From positions 186,001 through 250,000 of the forward strand of contig WION01000038.1 of the NCBI GenBank assembly GCA_015039365.1: a stretch of 64,000 nucleotides of DNA. The letters run 5' to 3'. This DNA comes from Amanita rubescens. Its lineage: Eukaryota; Basidiomycota; Agaricomycetes; Agaricales; Amanitaceae. Under the pieces are notes generated by a model. That model made no database searches. It had not been told where the DNA came from and saw only the letters and a program-made list of their open reading frames with translations. The position numbers were made by a program, and so were the translations under genes. Below, piece by piece: positions 11,447 through 23,339 of the stretch. Each line of letters opens with the position of its first letter. Position 1 is the stretch's first letter.

Positions 11447-12446
11447 ATTGAGAAGATCGTGGTGGTTTGAATCAGCGATGGCCGCGTACTCGATGTATGC
11501 TCATTTGTCACGTGAAATGACATCGCGTCAGCATTCTTACTAATGGCACATTGCACTATCAATTGACTTTGCGGGAATGTACGCCGTGCCTCACGCATCC
11601 GTCTAACATTTGGTCATTATTTTAAAAACTTTATCTACAAGTTTGATCGTTTACTAAATGAGGTTGACCCAGTCTTCCTGTTGGGAGTCATCAGTTTGTC
11701 AAACGAGAAAGGTCGTGGAATCACCTGCGGCTTTCACATGTGCAGAGGATCGAGAAGCAGTCGGGTATGATGAAGGTGCGGTAGTGCTGTGAGGTAGTCG
11801 GGTGGTTAAACTGGACAGGAAAAAGCGAAGAGATCGGCACACCGTCAAGTTTCTGACTCGATACTCGGTGCGGTTGGAAGAAAGAGGTTGGATTCTGACG
11901 TACGGATGATTTCGGAATCCGGGGTTACGTCAAAATTGGTCTTTCACCACGAATCTCGCAAAAACGCCCAATAAGAACCTGACGTTTGTCGATGGGCTGT
12001 AATCGGGGCACTGATCTGAAGTTTATAAACGTCGAGGTCGCATTTGGGTCGTGGATGGGCGCCGGGTGTGGATCAAGGATGTTGGCAGCCTGAATGAAGG
12101 ATCTGAGGCCTGAGGAAGAGGGTCGTTCAAGGTATGAATGATACAGAAAGGGATGAACGCACCTTCGTAAGTGCCAGTGGACCCTTCTGTTCGTCTCCAT
12201 CGTGGGCCGTATAGCCTGAACAGCCCGCATACCTCTTCCTTTGATTGATAAGTCATCGAGGATTCGGAAGGGATGGAGCACCATCGTAAGCGAGCGCCCG
12301 TCTGTAATATTGTTGCGTCACTCAGAGCCTGAGAGTCTAAAAAAAATGCCGTATCTTGATGCAAATATCTTCTGGACCGAGAGTGAGACAATTTGCCACG
12401 GACGAAGGCTGACGTCGGCTTCAATGACCGAGTTTTCTTTGTGACT
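11447..12446. other. Intergenic or unresolved; short minus-strand frames only
   Basis: Open frames on the minus strand at 11925-12284 and 12023-12478 overlap in different frames. The first begins HPFRILDDLSIKGRGMRAVQAI, which faintly resembles the start of a SET domain, but nothing after it supports that reading. I cannot build a convincing gene here. Confidence 0.3.
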
Positions 12447-12824
12447 CTACACGGCAAGAAGAGATGGGACAGGCGCATAAGAAGTGCTGGCTGTATGACG
12501 AGAATCTGTGGAAGGGCGAGGTCGGTGGCAAAGGAAACACCGTCGTTCGACCATGTCCCAGATCACGATGGCGCCGATGACGACGAGAGGAAGAAGGACA
12601 GCAGAGGTGGGTTTTCCGTGGGAAGAACAAGATTGGGAACCGAGGAAGATGAGGTCGTATTGGACATGAGCAAGGGAGTTCCAGACTGGCTGAGGTCTTC
12701 TCGGGTTGCTGAGTTCTCGCGCGAGAACAGTGCAGAAGGAAGGGAATAAGGTCTGTGAGACGGTATGGTAGCCTATCATTTTTGAAGGACGACGTGGGAG
12801 AACCGTGTAACGATCGCCTTCCAT
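12447..12824 (-). CDS. Small hypothetical protein with one membrane segment
   Basis: A 125-residue open frame starts with MEGDRYTVLPRRPSK and has one strongly hydrophobic stretch (SAVLLPLVVIGAIVIWDM, around residues 75-92) followed by a Cys- and Arg-containing tail. No family is recognised. It lies head to head with the GTPase gene, whose start is 65 bp away. A minus-strand frame of 252 aa (12421-13179) overlaps it in another frame and crosses the GTPase exon, so I regard that one as a shadow. Confidence 0.3.
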   Translation of the reverse strand: MEGDRYTVLPRRPSKMIGYHTVSQTLFPSFCTVLARELSNPRRPQPVWNSLAHVQYDLIFLGSQSCSSHGKPTSAVLLPLVVIGAIVIWDMVERRCFLCHRPRPSTDSRHTASTSYAPVPSLLAV

Positions 12825-12889
12825 AAGTAGCGTTCCAAGCTGAAGTGACTAGATAGACCCTAAAGCTCTTCTTATCTCCCCTCATCGAT

Positions 12890-15800
12890 ATGGCTGAACA
12901 ACGGTTGCAGACTGCCAAAGAATCCAAGGGATTTCGAAATCGCCTGAAGAAGATGTTCGGACGGGGATCGCAGAACGGTACGCCTCCTAGCCTCTCGAAT
13001 TCGGCACCTCCAACCATTGCTGTGCCTCCGAGTCCAGCTGATCTAGCACCCACTGTATCAACGATGACGATCGACCCGGTAGAAGCTGCGAAACTCCGGG
13101 CCAAGTACACCCACTTCCGTATCCTCATTATCGGGAGGGCGAATGCTGGTAAAACGACGCTGCTCAAGCGGGTCTGCAATACAAAGGAGGATCCGGTTTA
13201 CAACAAGGTAAGATATCCGCTTCCCTTGATACCCTGGCACTATCATCACCCCTTCACCGACAGATTAACCCATCCTCGAAGGTGATCCTTGTGCATTTCT
13301 CTAACCAGGTTGTTGACTTTGATTCTGTAGCGAGGGATCCATAATGTCCATGACGAGTTTTCATTCAATAGCAACCCACAATTTATCTTCCACGACTCTC
13401 CCGGTTTCGAGGCAGGAGGCGAGAAGGAACTTCAGGAAGTACGCTCCTTCATACAGGAGAAGGCGAAAGCAACTGAAGTAAAGGACCAAATCCATGTGAT
13501 ATGGTGTGTTATATCCTTCCTTTATGTAGCGCAACTGACAATGTGTTCAGGTTTTGTTTCACTCCGGATGTATCTCGCCCATTATTGGAATTGGAACAGA
13601 GGTTCTTCAATGAGAAATATTGCGGGAATGGTAAGATCATTTAAAATCTCCAAACTCTTCATTGTGACTGACAATGAACAGTTCCAGTTGTGGCAATCTT
13701 CACGAAATTTGATGATCTCATCACACAGGTCTATGATATAAATAAAGAAGAAGAGGAGAATAGAGAAGTTGCTTGTGCTACCTTGAAGGAGAAGTTTGAG
13801 GAGCCACTCAAGCATTATAAGTCTTCACCTTGTGCATATGTGCAATTTGAATGTATGTCTCTTCTCCTTTAGCAACCAATCTTGGGACTTATAGTGTGTC
13901 CAGCTATTGAGAAGGATGAAGGTAATCATCAGGAACAAGTTGGGAAACTAATCAAACAGACAGCGGCATCAATTGACAACTTGGCACTGAAGATGTTGTT
14001 TGTCACTGTCCAACAGAATAACCTAGAGGCCTGCATTGAATATGCAGTGAACAGGTCTGTGATTCACTTGTCTGCTGTTCCTTCAACTTATCTCTCTATT
14101 TCAGGCATATCTTTCAGGATACCTTAACAGTGGTACATTTTTTCTTGAATTGTACAGATACTATGAGTGCTCAAATAAACAAAGCATGACTTGATTTACA
14201 AGGCTGCATCTTGGTTTGGACATTGCTATTGGCAGGTATGCAAATTGAAATACGTTTTCTTGAACCATGACTGAAATTGAGAAGGATTATGTGAGAGTCC
14301 ACTTCTACTTGAGCCAGGGAAGATGGTGATGACAGATGTTTCAGGAGGTAAGTATCATGACCAAATATTGATGACCAAGTTTAACCTGGATGTTCAGTAT
14401 GTGAGTATGACATTAAGCTAATTTGACAATATACTAATTATGCAAATGATAAGGGGACAAATGTAAGAATTTCAAAGTGATAGGAAGGTAACTTGTGGAT
14501 TGCTGACATGTTGCCATGAAATCCCATCCAGGCAGTGAGTGACTGTGTGCCTCCTAGCTCAATTTGAATGCTGACATGGTGCCATGAAATCCCATCCAGA
14601 GAGTGAGTGACTGTGTGCCTCCTAGCTCAATTTGAATTGCTGACATGTTGCCATGAAATCCCATCCAGGGAGTGAGTGACTGTGTGCCTCCTAGCTCAAT
14701 TTGAATTGCTGACATGTTGCCATGAAATCCCATCCAGGTTGTGAGTGACTGTGTGCCTCCTAGCTCAATTTGAATTGCTGACATGTTGCCATGAAATCCC
14801 ATCCAGCGAGTGAGTGACTGTGTGCCTCCTAGCTCAATTTGAATTGCTGACATGTTGCCATGAAATCCCATCCAGGTTGTGAGTGACTGTGTGCCTCCTA
14901 GCTCAATTTGAATTGCTGACATGTTGCCATGAAATCCCATCCAGCGAGTGAGTGACTGTGTGCCTCCTAGCTCAATTTGAATTGCTGACATGTTGCCATG
15001 AAATCCCATCCAGGTTGTGAGTGACTGTGTGCCTCCTAGCTCAATTTGAATTGCTGACATGTTGCCATGAAATCCCATCCAGCTTGTGAGTGACTGTGTG
15101 CCTCCCAGCTCAATTTGAATTGCTGACATGTTGCCATGAAATCCCATCCAGGTTGTGAGTGACTGTGTGCCTCCTAGCTCAATTTGAATTGCTGACATGT
15201 TGCCATGAAATCCCATCCAGGCAGTGAGTGACTGTGTGCCTCCTAGCTCAATTTGAATTGCTGACATGTTGCCATGAAATCCCATCCAGTTTGTGAGTGA
15301 CTGTGTGCCTCCTAGCTCAATTTGAATTGCTGACATGTTGCCATGAAATCCCATCCAGGCAGTGAGTGACTGTGTGCCTCCTAGCTCAATTTGAATTGCT
15401 GACATGTTGCCATGAAATCCCATCCAGTTTGTGAGTGACTGTGTGCCTCCTAGCTCAATTTGAATTGCTGACATGTTGCCATGAAATCCCATCCAGGGCC
15501 CAGTGAGTGACTGTGTGCCTCCTAGCTCAATTTGAATTGCTGACATGTTGCCATGAAATCCCATCCAGCGAGTGAGTGACTGTGTGCCTCCTAGCTCAAT
15601 TTGAATTGCTGACATGTTGCCATGAAATCCCATCCAGCGAGTGAGTGACTGTGTGCCTCCTAGCTCAATTTGAATTGCTGACATGTTGCCATGAAATCCC
15701 ATCCAGCAAGTGAGTGACTGTGTGCCTCCTAGCTCAATTTGAATTGCTGACATGTTGCCATGAAATCCCATCCAGGTTGTGAGTGACTGTGTGCCTCCTA

Positions 15801-16829
15801 GCTCAATTTGAATTGCTGACATGTTGCCATGAAATCCCATCCAGGGAGTGAGTGACTGTGTGCCTCCTAGCTCAATTTGAATTGCTGATATGTTGCCATG
15901 AAATCCCATCCAGGGAGTGAGTGACTGTGCCTCCTAGCTCAATTTGAATTGCTGACATGTTGCCATGAAATCCCATCCAGGGAGTGAGTGACTGTGTGCC
16001 TCCTAGCTCAATTTGAATTGCTGACATGTTGCCATGAAATCCCATCCAGGCAGTGAGTGACTGTGTGCCTCCTAGCTCAATTTGAATTGCTGACATGTTG
16101 CCATGAAATCCCATCCAGGGAGTGAGTGACTGTGTGCCTCCTAGCTCAATTTGAATTGCTGACATGTTGCCATGAAATCCCATCCAGGCAGTGAGTGACT
16201 GTGTGCCTCCTAGTTCAATTTGAATTGCTGACATGTTGCCATGAAATCCCATCCAGCGAGTGAGTGACTGTGTGCCTCCTAGCTCAATTTGAATTGCTGA
16301 CATGTTGCCATGAAATCCCATCCAGGCAGTGAGTGACTGTGTGCCTCCTAGTTCAATTTGAATTGCTGACAGGTGAACCATGTTCAGGGCCTTATGGACA
16401 CTCAATTCAATGTAAGATCACATTTCATTCTTTTCATCCCCTTCACTCAAGTATTCCCAATTACATAGGCACCTTCTTTGCATTGTTTTATTGGTCTGAT
16501 TAATTTTACCCTTTCTCCTATATTTACAGTTTCTTACCATTACATGGACAGCCATCCTCATCTGTCTTGAACATTCCTTCTGGCTTGTCCAGCAAGGCTG
16601 CAATTCCACTGATGGCTTCACCAAGGCCTGGAAACTTTATCTGAAGACCCAGCATGCACTGGTTGAACAAGAAGTGGATCACTACTTGAGGTCAAAGGAC
16701 ATCAATGATTGGTTCACCATCAAACATCAGCCATCTGACACAGAGTGTGCTGAATTCAGAAAAATAGTTCTTAACAATTTATTATGTAACTCAGTCCCTG
16801 TCTTCTTTGAGCTGGAATTGCTGATATAG
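12890..16829 (+). CDS. P-loop GTPase-domain protein, copy 1, containing a microexon array
   Basis: The conventional exons are 12890-13207, 13331-13503, 13551-13630, 13682-13852 and 13904-14054. They encode a G domain: P-loop GRANAGKT at residues 82-89, DSPGFEAGG (switch II/G3-like) and FTKFDD (G4-like). The junction after 14054 is unresolved. A conserved exon reading HDLIYKAASWFGHCYW ends near 14236 but lies one frame off the direct join. Then come tiny exons: GAG 14345-14347, TAT 14398-14400, nine bases 14454-14462, and 27 array exons of 3 bases (one of 6) from 14532 to 16328. A 24-nt exon follows at 16388-16411, then the C-terminal exon 16530-16829 with a hydrophobic TAILICLEHSFWLVQQG stretch that matches copy 2. 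The fungal family is multi-copy and its role is unknown. The 3-nt exons are inferred from splice-site geometry, not from transcripts. Confidence 0.75.
14497..16371 (+). repeat. Tandem array of 66-nt introns separated by 3-nt microexons (copy 1)
   Basis: The array has 27 units of 69 bp. The constant 66 bases start GTGAGTGACTG, contain CTGAC about 25 bases before the end (a branch-site match) and end CATCCAG, so they form a complete fungal-sized intron on the plus strand, the strand of the host gene. Between CAG and GTGAGT lie exactly three bases in 26 units and six (GGCCCA) in one. Those bases vary: GCA x6, GGA x5, CGA x5, GTT x5, TTT x2, and CTT, CAA and AGA once each. The constant part is almost invariant. 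A 2-base deletion in one unit (near 15925) lies inside the intron part. In phase 0 the unit has an in-frame TGA, so a retained intron would truncate the protein. The long minus-strand frame through this array is an artefact of the 69-bp period. Confidence 0.92.
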
Positions 16830-17229
16830 TATCTTCAGTGCATCCTAGTAAAACCTCCACTCCATGATGGCATGTCAACTTTCCCCTAGTATCTTCTCAT
16901 GTTTAACTCATTAGCTATAGTACTTTCAGCCTTTCTTATTCAGTTTTCTGCTTTTGTACTACTGTACTGTATATCTGTTCTCAACATTTTGTCATGGAGC
17001 ACCATTTGTACTATGTGGTCTGACAACAAAGAATCAACTCACTGGCTCTAAAGAAATATGAAAGTCAAGGATGGAGATTCATTGATATGCTCAAGTTCTC
17101 AACATCAACATGTTAACAAAAGACAGCCAGGACTCTACCACAGTGGATGACAAGCTATGCAAAAGTGTAGATTTGATGGCAAGTTTCAGAGCTCAGGTTG
17201 AAGAAAGTCTTAACAATCAGGATTATACA
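16830..17229. other. 3' flank of GTPase copy 1
   Basis: AT-rich sequence with no gene seen. The first part (gtatcttcag.gcatcct..aaaacctccact) is also found at ~50080, next to a shared repeat. Confidence 0.4.
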
Positions 17230-17750
17230 CCTTTTTATAACACTAGTACTATAAACATATCATAGATTTTTTCAAATCTTATTGTATCAATGGAAAGGTA
17301 TCATATACCACTTACTAACCCTGCAATAGCTAAGAAATCGGCGGTCCAGTTTTCGAGTTATTGAGCCTTCAATATTCATCAAGTTGTGACCTGTAGTGAC
17401 ATATAGGTCACAACACCAGGAGCGCTTACCCTCTGCTCTCCACTGCTGTCACACCCCTCTGGACTGTTCAATTGGAATGTATGATATAAGGAAACATCCT
17501 TTTGCTCATCAGAAATAGATGAGGAGGTATAGAAATGGCAGCAGCAATGGTCAAATGCTAAGAGGCGGTGAATGTTAAATACTATACAGTGTACATTACA
17601 ATGGCTAGACTATCCCAAACTTATCAAATATGTCATTGGGACATCCTCAATTAAGATTCCAATGGGTTTGAGGTGTAAGGAGTGACCAGAAAGGCAACGA
17701 CATTTTGGTACGTTTGGGCTACGTTTTGGTACGTTTCAAGGTAACTTGCT
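17230..17750. repeat. Dispersed repeat, first copy
   Basis: The segment starting at the tataacactagtactataaac region is nearly identical to 23340-23920. A diverged third copy lies at 50110-50450 (shared tcatataccacttac, gacatataggtcacaac and cacacccctctggactgttca stretches). Copies one and two both run straight into the 178-bp satellite, so that pair looks like a segmental duplication. No coding content is seen. Confidence 0.75.
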
Positions 17751-20700
17751 TATCACAAGCAGCAGCACTCTCAGGAAACTTTGCTGGGCACTTAGGATTA
17801 TATCCTTACCAACTGTAATTTATTTGAGGGGATGGGTGCAGCCAGGGAGGCCACTACGTTTTGCTACGTTTTACTAAGTTCTATATTTCACACGCTATAA
17901 GTTTCAAGATGAGTTGTATATCACAAGCACAACAAGGAGCGGTGCTCTCAGAAACCTTGGGTGGGCACTTAGGATCATGTACTTACACACTGTAATTTAT
18001 TTGAGAGGAGGGGGGCAGCCAGGAAGGCCACTACGTTTTGCTACGTTTTGCTACGTTCTATATTTCACACGCTATAAGTTTCAAGATGAGTTGTATATCA
18101 CAAGCACAACAAAGAGCGGTGCTCTCAGAAGACTTGGGTGGGCACTTAGGATCATATCCTTACAAACTGTAATTTATTTGAGAGGAGGGGAGCAGCCAGG
18201 AAGGCCGCGACGTTTCACTACGTTTTGCTACATTCCATATTTCACACGATATAAGTTTCAAGATGAGTTGTATATCATAAGCACAACTGAGAGTGGTGCT
18301 CTCAGAAACCTTGGGTGGTCACTTTGGATCATATCATTACAATCTACATTTTATTTGAGGTGAGGGGGGCAGCCAGGAAGGCCGCGACATTTTGCTACGT
18401 TTTGCTACGTTCTATATTTCACACACTATAAGTTTCAAGATGAGTTGCATATCACAAGTACAACTGAGAGTGGTGCTCTCAGAAACCTTGGGTGGTCACT
18501 TTGGATCATATCATTACAATCTACATTTTATTTGAGGTGAGGGGGGCAGCCAGGAAGGCCACTACGTTTTGCTACGTTTTGCTACGTTCTATATTTCACA
18601 CGCTATAAGTTTCAAGATGAGTTGCATATCACAAGTACAACTGAGAGTGGTGCTCTCAGAAACCTTGGGTGGTCACTTTGGATCATATCATTACAATCTA
18701 CAATTTATTTGAGGTGAGGGGAGCAGCCAGGAAGGCCACTACGTTTTGCTACATTTTGCTACGTTCTATATTTCACACGCTATAAGTTTCAAGATGAGTT
18801 GTCTATCACAAGCACAACTGAGACCGGTGCTCTCAGAAATCTTGGGTGGTCACTTTGGATCATATCATTACAATCTACATTTTATTTGAGGTGAGGGGAG
18901 CAGCCAGGGAGGCCACTACGTTTTGCTACGTTTTGCTACGTTCTATATTTCACACGCTATAAGTTTCAAGATGAGTTGTATATCACAAGCACAACAAAGA
19001 GCGGTGCTCTCAGAAGACTTGGGTGGTCACTTTGGATCATATCATTACAATCTACAATTTATTTGAGGTGAGGGGAGCAGCCAGGAAGGCCACTACGTTT
19101 TGCTACGTTTTGCTACGTTCTATATTTCACACGCTATAAGTTTCAAGATGAGTTGTATATCACAAGCACAATTGAGAGCGGTGCTCTCAGAAATCTTGGG
19201 TGGTCACTTTGGATCATATCATTACAATCTACAATTTATTTGAGGTGAGGGGAGCAGCCAGGAAGGCCACTACGTTTTGCTACATTTTGCTACGTTCTAT
19301 ATTTCACACGCTATAAGTTTCAAGATGAGTTGTATATCACAAGCACAACAAAGAGCGGTGCTCTCAGAAATCTTGGGTGGTCACTTTGGATCATATCATT
19401 ACAATCTACAATTTATTTGAGGTGAGGGGAGCAGCCAGGAAGGTCACTACGTTTTGCTACGTTTTGCTACGTTCTATATTTCACACGCTATAAGTTTCAA
19501 GATGAGTTGTATATCACAAGCACAACAAAGAGCGGTGCTCTCAGAAATCTTGGGTGGTCACTTTGGATCATATCATTACAATCTACAATTTATTTGAGGT
19601 GAGGGGAGCAGCCAGGAAGGTCACTACGTTTTGCTACGTTTTGCTACGTTCTATATTTCACACGCTATAAGTTTCAAGATGAGTTGTATATCACAAGCAC
19701 AACAAAGAGCGGTGCTCTCAGAAACCTTGGATGGTCACTTGGGATGATATCATTACGATCTACAATTTATTTGAGGTGAGGGGGGCAGCCAAGGAGGCCA
19801 CTACGTTTTGCTACGTTTTGCTACGTTTTACTAAGTTCTATATTTCACAAGCTATAAGTTTCAAGATGAGTTGTATATCACAAGCACAACAAAGAGCAGT
19901 GCTCTCAAAAACCTTGGGTGGTCACTTTAAATCATATCATTACAATCTACAATTTATTTGAGGTGAGGGGAGCAGCCAGGGAGGCCACTACGTTTTGCTA
20001 CGTTTTGCTACGTTTTGCTACGTTCTATATTTCACACGCTATAAGTTTCAAGATGAGTTGTATATCACAAGCATAACAAAGAGCGGTGCTCTCAGAAGAC
20101 TTGGGTGGTCACTTTGGATCATATGATTACAATCTACATTTTATTTGAGGTGAGGGGGGCAGCCAAGGAGGCCACTACGTTTTGCTACGTTTTACTAAGT
20201 TCTATATTTCACACGCTATAAGTTTCAAGATGAGTTGTATATCACAAGCACAACAAAGAGCGGTGCTCTCAAACACCTTGGGTGGTCACTTGGGATCACA
20301 TCATTACAATCTACATTTTATTTGAGATGAGGGGAGCAGCCAGGGAGGCCACTATGTTTTGCTACGTTTTGCTATGTTCTATATTTCACACGCTATAAGT
20401 TTCAAGATGAGTTGTATATCACAAGCACAACAAAGAGCGGTGCTCTCAGAAGACTTGGGTGGTCACTTTGTATCATATTATTACAATCTACAATTTATTT
20501 GAGGTGAGGGGGGCAGCCAAGGAGGCCACTACGTTTTGCTACGTTTTGCTACGTTTTACTAAGTTCTATATTTCACACGCTATAAGTTTCAAGATGAGTT
20601 GTATATCACAAGCACAACAAAGAGCGGTGCTCTCAAAAACCTTGGGTGGTCACTTGGGATCACATCATTACAATCTACATTTTATTTGAGATGAGGGGAG

Positions 20701-21150
20701 CAGCCAGGGAGGCCACTACGTTTTGCTACGTTTTGCTACGTTCTATATTTCACACGCTATAAGTTTCAAGATGAGTTGTATATCACAAGCACAACAAAGA
20801 GCGGTGCTCTCAAAAACCTTGGGTGGTCACTTGGGATCACATCATTACAATCTACATTTTATTTGAGATGAGGGGAGCAGCCAGGGAGGCCACTACGTTT
20901 TGCTCCGTTTTGCTACGTTCTATATTTCACACGCTATAAGTTTCAAGATGAGTTGTATATCACAAGCACAACTGAGAGCGGTGCTCTCAGAAACTTTGGG
21001 TGGTCACTTTGGATCATATCATTACAATCTACATTTTATTTGAGATGAGGGGAGCAGCCAGGGAGGCAACTACGTTTTGCTACGTTTTACTACGTTTCAT
21101 ATATCACAAGCACAACTCAGAGCGGTGCTCTCAGATAGCTTGTGTGGGCA
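17740..21150. repeat. ~178-bp satellite array, about 18 units
   Basis: Units each contain tttcaagatgagttg, gcggtgctctcag, ccttgggtggtcac, tttatttgaggtgagg, gcagccaggaaggcc and two or three runs of ctacgttttg, and repeat head to tail at 175-185 bp spacing. Neighbouring units differ at a few positions. The 60-150 aa open frames here are by-products of the repeat. Further diverged copies lie at ~23880-25170 and ~26760-27110, and one old copy at ~29030-29200. Function is unknown; a subtelomeric or centromeric satellite is possible. Confidence 0.85.
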
Positions 21151-22045
21151 CTTGGGATTATATCCTTACAATCTATGATTTATTAATGTGGATTTTATAC
21201 CTATATATGTATAATAAAGAACCATTTTTTCCTGAATGTAAAGATATGAATTAAAAGCTTATATGCTTAATATATCAGCCCTAAAATAGCTAAGGAATTG
21301 GTGGTGTAGTTTTGGAGATATAAAGGAAACAATGTACATCTGCTTTCATGGAGACTTTCCTTATTTGGAGGCATGTGACAGTGATAATCATGTCACACAG
21401 TACAACCTGCATCTAGCAATTGTTTTCTATATACTCTGATGAATTTATCATGTGAACTTGTAGATATCATGACCTAGCTGAAGGTGTCTGTGCTATCTGT
21501 ATCCTTGCCAGCCTATTTGCCTTCAATGTCTTGTTTGGCATCACCTTTCCATGGATCCAATTTGATGAAACTTTTGTTTTTGGCAATATTTATTTGTTTG
21601 CATCTACCATGAATTAAAAGATTTTCAAACTATCTCTGCTACTGCATGTCATGCACCCCTTTATGGCCACAGGAGGCTAACTGCAATGTCCACTTTTTGT
21701 TTGGTGCTATTTGTAGTGTCTGTTTCTTTGAACCTGTCTGAGTCTTACACCTACTCTGATCTGCTACTTGTTGGCAACTTGGCATGATTATCTCATAAAG
21801 GGTGTTAACTTGACTCAAATTGCATCATCTTTCGATGCACCAGTGAAGCTGGCTGTAACTTTTTCTTATGGTTTTGGATGCTTACTTGTCTTTTGCAATG
21901 TTCATTTGCTTTCTGGTGTTTTCTACCTGCCCTACACTGCTACCTTGCATTGCCTACAAGGAGTGTCCAAATCCAAGTCTCTGCTGCTACTGCATTCCAT
22001 GCAGTATGGACACAGGAAACTAAATGCAATCTCTGCTGTTCATGT
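21151..22045. other. AT-rich spacer before the palindrome array
   Basis: No gene supported. It contains pieces related to the following array (ttctacctgccctac, gtccaaatc) in diverged form. The frame at 21768-22148 reaches into the first palindrome unit and is probably not coding. Confidence 0.35.
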
Positions 22046-23310
22046 ATTTGCAAATGCACACATTATTTCCTTGGCCAAGGAAATAATGTGGCAGTGTCCA
22101 TTTCTTTGCTTTTGTCTTGCACCTGCCTTACTCCACTACCTTACATGATTACCATAACTTTAAAGAGGCATGTCCACTGTCTAAGTCATTGAATGGCATT
22201 ACAGCTCTGTTCATAATTATATGGAATTGTGTAAACAAAATTTGATGTATTCATTTATTTGGTTCTAGAACCCTGTGCCTTCATGCTGTGCCACACCATC
22301 TTGTGTGACATAAAGGCAGTCCTCCTGCAGAAAGGCTATGATGTTCCAGGGAGCTAATTGCAATGCCTGCCCTTTTGTGTGCTTGGTCCTACTTGTAAAT
22401 GCACTGCCACATTATTTCCTTGGACAAGGAAATGATATGGCAGTCACATCCATTTATTTGCTTTTATCTTCTACCTGGCTTACCCTACCACCTTGCATGA
22501 TTGCTTATAAAGAAGCGTATCCTGCTGTCCAAATCTCCCTATAGAATGAACCCTTATGGAAACAGCGTGAGGCAGCCAATTGCAATGTCTGCCCTTTTGT
22601 GTATTTGGTTCCATTTGGATATGCACTGCCACATTATTTCCTTGGCCAAGGAAATAATGCGGCAGTGTCCATTTATTTGCTTTTGTCTTCTACCTGCCTT
22701 ACTCTGCTACCTTACATGATTGCTTACAAGGAAGCATATCCTGCTGTCCAAATCTCCTTAAGGCATAAACCATTCATGGTGACAAGGAGTGAACTGCAAT
22801 ATGTGCTTTTGTGTGTTTGGTCCTACTTGGAAATGCACTGCCACATTATTTCCTTGGCCAAGGAAATAATGTGGCAGTGCCCATTTATTTGCTTTTGTCT
22901 TCTACCTGCTTTACTCTGCTACCTTGCATGATTAACATATTCTGCTGTCCAAATCTCCCCAAGGCATAAACCATTTATGGAAACAAGGAATGAACTGCAA
23001 TATCTGCTTCTTTTGTCTTTGGTTCTATTTGGAAATGCACTGCCACATTATTTCCTTGGCCAAGGAAATAATGTGGCAGTGTCCATTTATTTGCTTTTGT
23101 CTTCTACCTGCCTTACCCTACAACCTTGCATGATTGCTTATAAAGAAGCATAGTATCCTGCTGTCCAAATCTCCCTATGGCATGAACTCTTATGGAAACA
23201 GGGAGCCAATTGTAATGTCTGCCCTTGTTTGTGTTTGGTTCTATTTGGATATGCACTGCCACATTATTTCCTTGGCCAAGGAAATAATGTGGCAGTGTCC
23301 ATTTATTATA
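22046..23310. repeat. Tandem repeat carrying ~42-bp perfect palindromes, six units
   Basis: Six units at ~200-340 bp spacing each carry an inverted repeat centred on ttggccaa with arms of about 21 bases. The half-site reads actgccacattatttcct and the other arm is its exact complement in the units near 22840, 23040 and 23260. The units near 22400 and 22630 have one to three mismatches. The unit also includes a shared spacer with tctacctgccttac and ctgtccaaatctcc. No coding exon chain is visible. Confidence 0.85.
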
Positions 23311-23339
23311 CACCTTTTTATAACACTTGTACTATAAAC

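Noticed and set aside
11925..12284. Possible SET-domain start
   Set aside because: Only about 20 residues look right, and no continuing exons could be found.
12421..13179. 252-aa minus-strand frame
   Set aside because: Overlaps the GTPase first exon in antisense and has no recognisable domain.
14554..15909. 451-aa repeat protein on the minus strand
   Set aside because: Period of 69 bp keeps the frame open; the strand is antisense to the GTPase gene and the splice signals lie on the other strand. The neighbouring frame 15872-16405 is out of phase because of a 2-bp deletion.
14497..16371. CRISPR-like repeat-spacer appearance
   Set aside because: The repeats are 66 bp and the variable part only 3 bp, there are no cas genes, and the sequence is fungal. 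Intron signals explain the constant part.
17914..21254. Several 60-150 aa plus-strand frames
   Set aside because: They lie in the satellite, repeat with it, and show no domain.
22046..23310. Further microexon array
   Set aside because: Looked for AG-N3-GT geometry on both strands; only isolated, inconsistent matches were found.
21768..23337. Series of similar frames (IISLAKEIMWQCPF motif)
   Set aside because: The motif is the translation of the palindrome; both strands and different frames give comparable frames, so coding is not supported.
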